From NCBI GenBank assembly GCA_038215275.1, contig JBBQRA010000071.1:1-24757 (forward strand): 24,757 nucleotides of DNA. The letters run 5' to 3'. The translations under genes and the position numbers were made by a program. The notes under the pieces were generated by a model, which did not search any database, was not told the origin of the DNA, and saw only the letters and a list, made by a program, of their open reading frames with translations. This DNA is from Ga0077553 sp038215275 (GTDB lineage Bacteria > Acidobacteriota > Terriglobia > Bryobacterales > Bryobacteraceae). This document shows, piece by piece, positions 21,596-24,757 of the stretch. The number at the start of each line of letters is the position of its first letter. The stretch's first letter is position 1.

Positions 21596-23629
21596 TTGGC
21601 TGAATTTCTGACTACCCTTTTTTCGGCTGACTTTATGCCGCACGGCCACTGCTTTTTTTGGCGAACCGACATTTTGTGGCTACACGTCGTCTCCGACGGT
21701 GTTATCGCGCTCTCGTACATGTTAATTCCTTTCGCCTTAATTCACTTGGTGAATTCCCGGCGCGATCTGGCTTTCGACCGGATGTTCCTACTGTTCGCAG
21801 CGTTCATTCTGGCCTGCGGCACGACGCATATTCTGGCGATTGTCACCCTTTGGCATCCGATTTACCGGGTTGAAGGTTTGGTGAAACTGCTCACCGCGTT
21901 CGCATCGTTTCCAACGGCACTGCTGCTCTGGCGTCTGGTGCCGCAGGCCGCTGCAATTCCTAGCCAGCGCGACTTGGCCGCCGTAAATGAGTCACTCCAA
22001 GCAGAAGTGGGCATACGGCGCGAAGCAGAAGAAGCCGCCAGGCGATTAGCCAATGAGATGGAGCAGCGCGTGGCTGATCGGACGAGAGAATTGGAGACGG
22101 CGAACACCGAGTTGCGAGTGTTCACGGCTGAAATCGCCTTGCGGGAGCAGGAGTATCGGATGCGTGCCGATCTCACGCCGATGATTATCTGGACTGCGCC
22201 ACCGGATGGGGTGGTGAGCTACTTTAATCGCTACTGGGAAGAGTACACCGGCCTATCGGAAGAAGACAGCAGGGACGGCGGTTGGGCCTCGGTGATTCAT
22301 CCGGACGATCTCGAGACGGTCGGTCCGGAGTGGGCCGAGTCGATCGTCACGGGCCGGGACCTCCATCTGGAGCTTCGGATTCGGCGCGCGTCTGACGGCA
22401 TGTACCGTTGGCACCTGGCGCGGGCGCGGGCCAACCGTGACCGTAATGGTGCTATCACCGGATGGTTCGGTACCACCGCCGATATTCACGAGGAGGTGCT
22501 GCGGCGGGAAGAAAGCAAGCGGGAACTCGTTGCGGTCCGCGAGCGGGAAGAGGCTCTGCATGCCTTGACGGACTTGATGCCGCAACTGGCCTGGACCGCA
22601 AGGGCAAACGGCGAGGCAGATTTCTTCAATCAGCGTTGGTCGGACTACACGGGGCTGTCTATGGCTGACTCCACTGGTTCGGGATGGCTTGCCAGTTTAC
22701 ATCCTGACGACTTGGAGTCAGCCATTAAGGCTTGGAATACGGCCGTTAGGACCGGCTCGGGCTACGAGATTAAGTACCGGATGCGCCAAGCCTCTACGGG
22801 CCATTTCCGATGGTTTCTGGCCCGTGGAGTGCCCATATGGGAGGCCCACGGCCTCATTGGCCGCTGGTTCGGCACCTGTACCGATATCGATGAGTATCAA
22901 CGCACCGAGGAGGCACTGCAGCAGGCCAACGCCGATTTGGAACATTTTGCCCATGCCGCCAGTCACGATCTCCAGGAGCCCCTGCGCTCGATGTCGACCT
23001 ATGCCGAGCTTCTCCAGCGCCGTTACGGCCACGAACTCAGCGTTGAAGCCCGCGGCTTCGCTGCAACCATTGTCGTGAGCGCTAAACGGATGGCCACCCT
23101 CCTCCGTGATTTACGAAGCTACATCGGCGCCAACAAGAGTGATCAAGCACCTTTGGCAGCGGTAGCGATCGCTACCGAGCTCATCGAGGTACAGAACGAT
23201 CTGGCCATCCTGATTGCCGAAGCCGAGGCCAGGATCGAGATCGGGCCGATGCCCTCCGTCCGCGTGGAAGCCACGCACCTGCATCAACTGTTCACAAATT
23301 TGATCGGGAATGGACTGAAGTATCGCCGCGACGGCGTTGCTGCCGTGATCCGGATCTCGTCGACCGAAGAGGACCTTCAGTGGCGGTTTGCGGTGAAGGA
23401 CAACGGCGTGGGCGTTCCCGAGGAGTATCGGACCAAGATCTTTGAGATTTTCACGCGCCTCCACGGCCAGAGCGTTGAAGGAACCGGCATGGGATTGGCG
23501 ATCTGCTCACGCATTGTAACCCGGTACGGAGGACGCATCTGGATAGAGGGTAACGATGGGCCTGGCTCCACCTTTTGTTTCACCCTCCCTCGGGATCTGC
23601 CTCCCGCTCCCGCTGCGGGCCAGGAGTAG
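21596..23629 (+). CDS. Histidine kinase with ethylene-receptor-type membrane domain, two PAS domains, HisKA and HATPase_c
   Basis: The 677-residue kinase opens with three membrane helices (about 28-52, 62-86, 94-116). They carry, in order, Asp34, Tyr41, Ile44 and Pro45 (SDGVIALSYMLIP), Ile71, Cys74 and His78 (ILACGTTH), and Lys97 (VKLLTA). These match ETR1 Asp25, Tyr32, Ile35, Pro36, Ile62, Cys65 and His69 at a constant offset of 9. The Cys and His bind Cu(I) in ethylene receptors. Coiled linker, PAS at about 185-300 and 318-435, phospho-acceptor His457 (SHDLQEPLR), Asn box (about 567-576), DNGVG (602-606) and GTGMGL (629-634) follow. The start is TTG at 21596 with GGGAGG upstream; Met14 (21635) is an alternative. 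The receiver gene that converges with it is a likely partner. Confidence 0.9.
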   Translation: MAEFLTTLFSADFMPHGHCFFWRTDILWLHVVSDGVIALSYMLIPFALIHLVNSRRDLAFDRMFLLFAAFILACGTTHILAIVTLWHPIYRVEGLVKLLTAFASFPTALLLWRLVPQAAAIPSQRDLAAVNESLQAEVGIRREAEEAARRLANEMEQRVADRTRELETANTELRVFTAEIALREQEYRMRADLTPMIIWTAPPDGVVSYFNRYWEEYTGLSEEDSRDGGWASVIHPDDLETVGPEWAESIVTGRDLHLELRIRRASDGMYRWHLARARANRDRNGAITGWFGTTADIHEEVLRREESKRELVAVREREEALHALTDLMPQLAWTARANGEADFFNQRWSDYTGLSMADSTGSGWLASLHPDDLESAIKAWNTAVRTGSGYEIKYRMRQASTGHFRWFLARGVPIWEAHGLIGRWFGTCTDIDEYQRTEEALQQANADLEHFAHAASHDLQEPLRSMSTYAELLQRRYGHELSVEARGFAATIVVSAKRMATLLRDLRSYIGANKSDQAPLAAVAIATELIEVQNDLAILIAEAEARIEIGPMPSVRVEATHLHQLFTNLIGNGLKYRRDGVAAVIRISSTEEDLQWRFAVKDNGVGVPEEYRTKIFEIFTRLHGQSVEGTGMGLAICSRIVTRYGGRIWIEGNDGPGSTFCFTLPRDLPPAPAAGQE

Positions 23630-24029
23630 GCTCGCCCAGCATTTGGCGGATGACACTCCCAATGGCGAGGAACTCGTCGAGGCCGATCGGTTTCTGCAAG
23701 TAGTCGCGCGCGCCGCTGCGCAAGGCGTCCTCCCGATCCTTCAGTGAGGACGACGAGGTGAAAACCAATACCGGCACATCGAGGCACACGGCATGGCTGG
23801 TCACCTGTTTAACAAACCGCGGCTCGTCGGCGAGGGGAAGATGCCAGTCGAGGATCACCAGCTTAGGACACGGAGGGCCCCCTTCGTGTCCGGCTTGGTC
23901 CAAGAAGTTGATCAGTTTACGTCCGTCGCCGACGATATGAAGTTTACAGGGAACGCGGTGCTCTCGCAGCGCCTCCTCTAAAAGGAAAATGTCGTTTTGG
24001 CTATCTTCAGCTATCAGAATGTCGTACAC
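23580..24029 (-). CDS. Single-domain response regulator, Rcp1-like
   Basis: The 149-residue receiver has Glu8/Asp9, phospho-acceptor Asp61 (LVILDWHLP), Thr91 (VLVFTSSSS) and Lys113 (YLQKPIGLDEF), and no output domain. A polar tail of about 18 residues follows. It is the Rcp1-like class that usually pairs with SHDLQEP-type kinases. The start is GTG at 24029-24027 with AGGAG 7 nt upstream. Its last 50 bp overlap, on the opposite strand, the end of the ethylene-receptor-like kinase gene, so the two converge instead of forming an operon. Cognate pairing is likely but inferred. Confidence 0.9.
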   Translation of the reverse strand: MYDILIAEDSQNDIFLLEEALREHRVPCKLHIVGDGRKLINFLDQAGHEGGPPCPKLVILDWHLPLADEPRFVKQVTSHAVCLDVPVLVFTSSSSLKDREDALRSGARDYLQKPIGLDEFLAIGSVIRQMLGEPTPGPQREREADPEGG

Positions 24030-24109
24030 AGGGATTCTCCTGGGCTTCTTGCGGCTGGTGTGACGATTTGACAGTGTCGAAATGTCGCTGGGATCCGGAA
24101 TGCCGTGAA

Positions 24110-24132
24110 AATCGGATGTGGTGGGTCCGATT
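24110..24132. repeat. 7-bp inverted repeat upstream of the small gene at 24194
   Basis: AATCGGA (24110-24116) and TCCGATT (24126-24132) are perfect inverted copies with a 9-bp spacer, 5 bp before the sigma54-type element. A second short dyad, GACA-G-TGTC, is at 24070-24078. Either could be an activator site; no known consensus was matched. Confidence 0.35.
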
Positions 24133-24137
24133 CGCGT

Positions 24138-24154
24138 TTGGCTTGTTACATGCT
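24138..24154 (+). promoter_or_regulatory. Sigma54-type promoter for the small gene at 24194
   Basis: TTGGCTTGTTACATGCT has TTGGC at -24, ATGCT at -12 (one mismatch to TTGCW) and GG-N10-GC spacing. The predicted start near 24165 gives a 29-nt leader that includes the AAGGAG ribosome site. Confidence 0.58.
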
Positions 24155-24193
24155 AGAGAACTACTTTGAAGTATAAGTTAAGGAGAAGAGAAA

Positions 24194-24400
24194 ATGTTTG
24201 CCAACCAGTCGAATTCGATAAACCATCCGGCTCTCCCGCCTCGGAACGCTCACCGGTTGCCGCCGGACGATGTTCTGATTGGTTTTGCCGCTGTATTGCT
24301 GGATCGTCTGTGGAAAGACCAGAAGCTCGCCGACGGCATCGGAGATCGGATTGAACTGGATTTACTGCGCCTGGAGCAATGTTCCAAAATCTTCTCTTGA
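24194..24400 (+). CDS. Small protein of unknown function
   Basis: A 68-residue product begins MFANQSNSINHPALPPRNAH and continues with a hydrophobic helix, DDVLIGFAAVLLDRLW (about 25-40), and a charged helix, DGIGDRIELDLLRLEQ. I do not recognise the family. The gene is supported by AAGGAG 8 nt before the ATG and by a sigma54-type element at 24138-24154 with a consistent leader. The single hydrophobic stretch is short for a membrane helix; an amphipathic helix is as likely. It stands divergent to the receiver gene at 24029 and may belong to the same stress regulon as csbD, DUF892, BON and DUF1328. Confidence 0.65.
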   Translation: MFANQSNSINHPALPPRNAHRLPPDDVLIGFAAVLLDRLWKDQKLADGIGDRIELDLLRLEQCSKIFS

Positions 24401-24419
24401 TAGTCCTTCAGATCAGCGC

Positions 24420-24545
24420 TTAAAGTGCGGGGTGGCGGCTTAGGAAGCCTTGTAGTTTTGGCCTTGAATTTGCTGCAGAACCGGCATGACTTTCGAGGCG
24501 ATCGACTCCTCCGCCGAATCTCCTGACTTCCAACCTATTACTCAC
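24420..24545 (-). CDS. Possible small peptide gene, reading frame uncertain
   Basis: GTG at 24545-24543 has AGGAG exactly 7 nt upstream (24557-24553). Its own frame gives 41 residues with an unnatural look (MSNRLEVRRFGGG...). A one-base shift after the fourth codon gives a more protein-like 34-residue peptide, with WKSGDSAEESIASKVMPVLQ then QIQGQNYKAS, ending at 24440. No family is recognised. It may be a small gene with a frameshift, a gene remnant or chance. It is divergent to the partial sigma gene. Confidence 0.25.
   Translation of the reverse strand: MSNRLEVRRFGGGVDRLESHAGSAANSRPKLQGFLSRHPAL
24437..24459 (+). terminator. Weak hairpin terminator after the small gene
   Basis: GGCTT-AGG-AAGCC (24437-24449) is followed by TTGTAGTTTT. 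The stem is only 5 bp, so termination would be weak. It lies 36 bp after the stop codon. Confidence 0.35.
24458..24474 (+). promoter_or_regulatory. Sixth sigma54-type element, before the partial sigma gene
   Basis: TTGGCCTTGAATTTGCT matches TTGGC and TTGCT with GG-N10-GC spacing, the best match to the consensus in the window. The predicted start is about 24485, directly at an ATG (24486) that opens only a 21-codon frame. It overlaps the possible minus-strand peptide gene, so its role is less certain than for the other five. Confidence 0.42.
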
Positions 24546-24570
24546 GGTTAATCTCCTAACTGTCCGGGGT

Positions 24571-24757
24571 GTGAATCGCGAATCCGCGGAAGATCTGGCT
24601 CAAGCCGCTTGGGCGCGTGGCTGGGGGTATCGGACTCAATTGCGCAATCCGAGCTTGGTGAGTTGCTGGGTGGGTTCCATCGCACGCAATCTCTTCTCCA
24701 TCTCATATCGAGGGGAACGCCCCACTGAAGCGCTTACCGAAACCTGTGCCACGGTGT
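24571..24757 (+). CDS. Sigma-70 family (ECF-like) sigma factor, partial or degenerate
   Basis: From GTG 24571 the frame stays open to the window end. It reads NRESAEDLAQAAWARGWGY, then QLRNPSLVSCWVGSIARNLF. This fits regions 2.2-2.4 of ECF sigma factors, where AEDL-Q, a WLxxIARN-like segment and a following basic stretch recur. Region 2.1, normally about 30 residues before this point, is not found with a start codon in the same frame, which is open back to 24490. An ATG at 24486 in another frame (MTFEAIDSSAESPDFQP) could be the true N terminus if one frameshift lies between 24540 and 24550. The rest of the gene is beyond the window. Confidence 0.55.
   Translation, partial: MNRESAEDLAQAAWARGWGYRTQLRNPSLVSCWVGSIARNLFSISYRGERPTEALTETCATV

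Noticed and set aside
1..24757. tRNA, rRNA, CRISPR arrays, insertion sequences, integrases or attachment sites
   Set aside because: None was recognised by eye; the only sizeable direct repeat is the 72-bp duplication at 16122-16265, which has no spacer structure or transposase nearby.

Overview
The window looks like chromosomal DNA of a GC-rich soil acidobacterium of the Solibacter/Bryobacter type. The grounds are two operons of 'planctomycete-type' heme and DUF1501/DUF1552 proteins, a quinoprotein with an N-terminal heme domain, an ECF sigma factor with a SnoaL-like tail, and many two-component proteins. This is inferred from gene content; no rRNA or tRNA gene is visible.

Layout. (1) Positions 1-1299, minus strand: start of an ATP synthase operon (b', b and the first 82 codons of delta). 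Subunits a and c are not upstream. (2) 1390-5180, minus: a two-gene operon, a DUF1549/DUF1553 heme protein followed by a Tat-exported DUF1501 protein. (3) 5220-7377, plus: an ECF sigma factor, two VOC-fold proteins and a DUF1801 gene broken by frameshifts. (4) 7462-8574, plus: a secreted esterase. (5) 8587-14877, minus: a tightly overlapping operon of a heme-fused PQQ-type dehydrogenase, a DUF1587/1592/1588/1585 heme protein and a Tat-exported DUF1552 protein, probably one extracytoplasmic redox system. (6) 14994-24757: a stress and signalling region with CsbD, a DUF892 ferritin-like protein, a BON-type secreted protein, a glycine-zipper stress protein, DUF1328 and a small unknown protein, interleaved with three histidine kinases, two single-domain response regulators and one NtrC-type sigma54 activator. 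The window ends inside a probable sigma-factor gene.

Main observation. In region 6, five stress-type genes (csbD, DUF892, BON, DUF1328 and the small gene at 24194) each have upstream, in the right orientation, a 17-bp element of the form (A/T)TGGC-N7-(T/A/C)TGC with the GG-N10-GC spacing of sigma54 promoters. A sixth match lies before the partial sigma gene. An NtrC-type activator and its kinase sit in the middle. I read this as a local sigma54 stress regulon. By contrast, first genes of the metabolic operons (5180, 5220, 7462, 14877) have a TATA-like hexamer 6-10 nt before the start codon and no Shine-Dalgarno sequence, which suggests leaderless transcripts.

Other points of note: a histidine kinase at 21596 whose N-terminal membrane domain carries the ligand- and copper-site residues of plant ethylene receptors; a quinoprotein with the Asp-x-Asp pattern associated with lanthanide-dependent enzymes; and a 72-bp tandem duplication that doubles the ribosome site, start codon and signal peptide of the BON-type gene.
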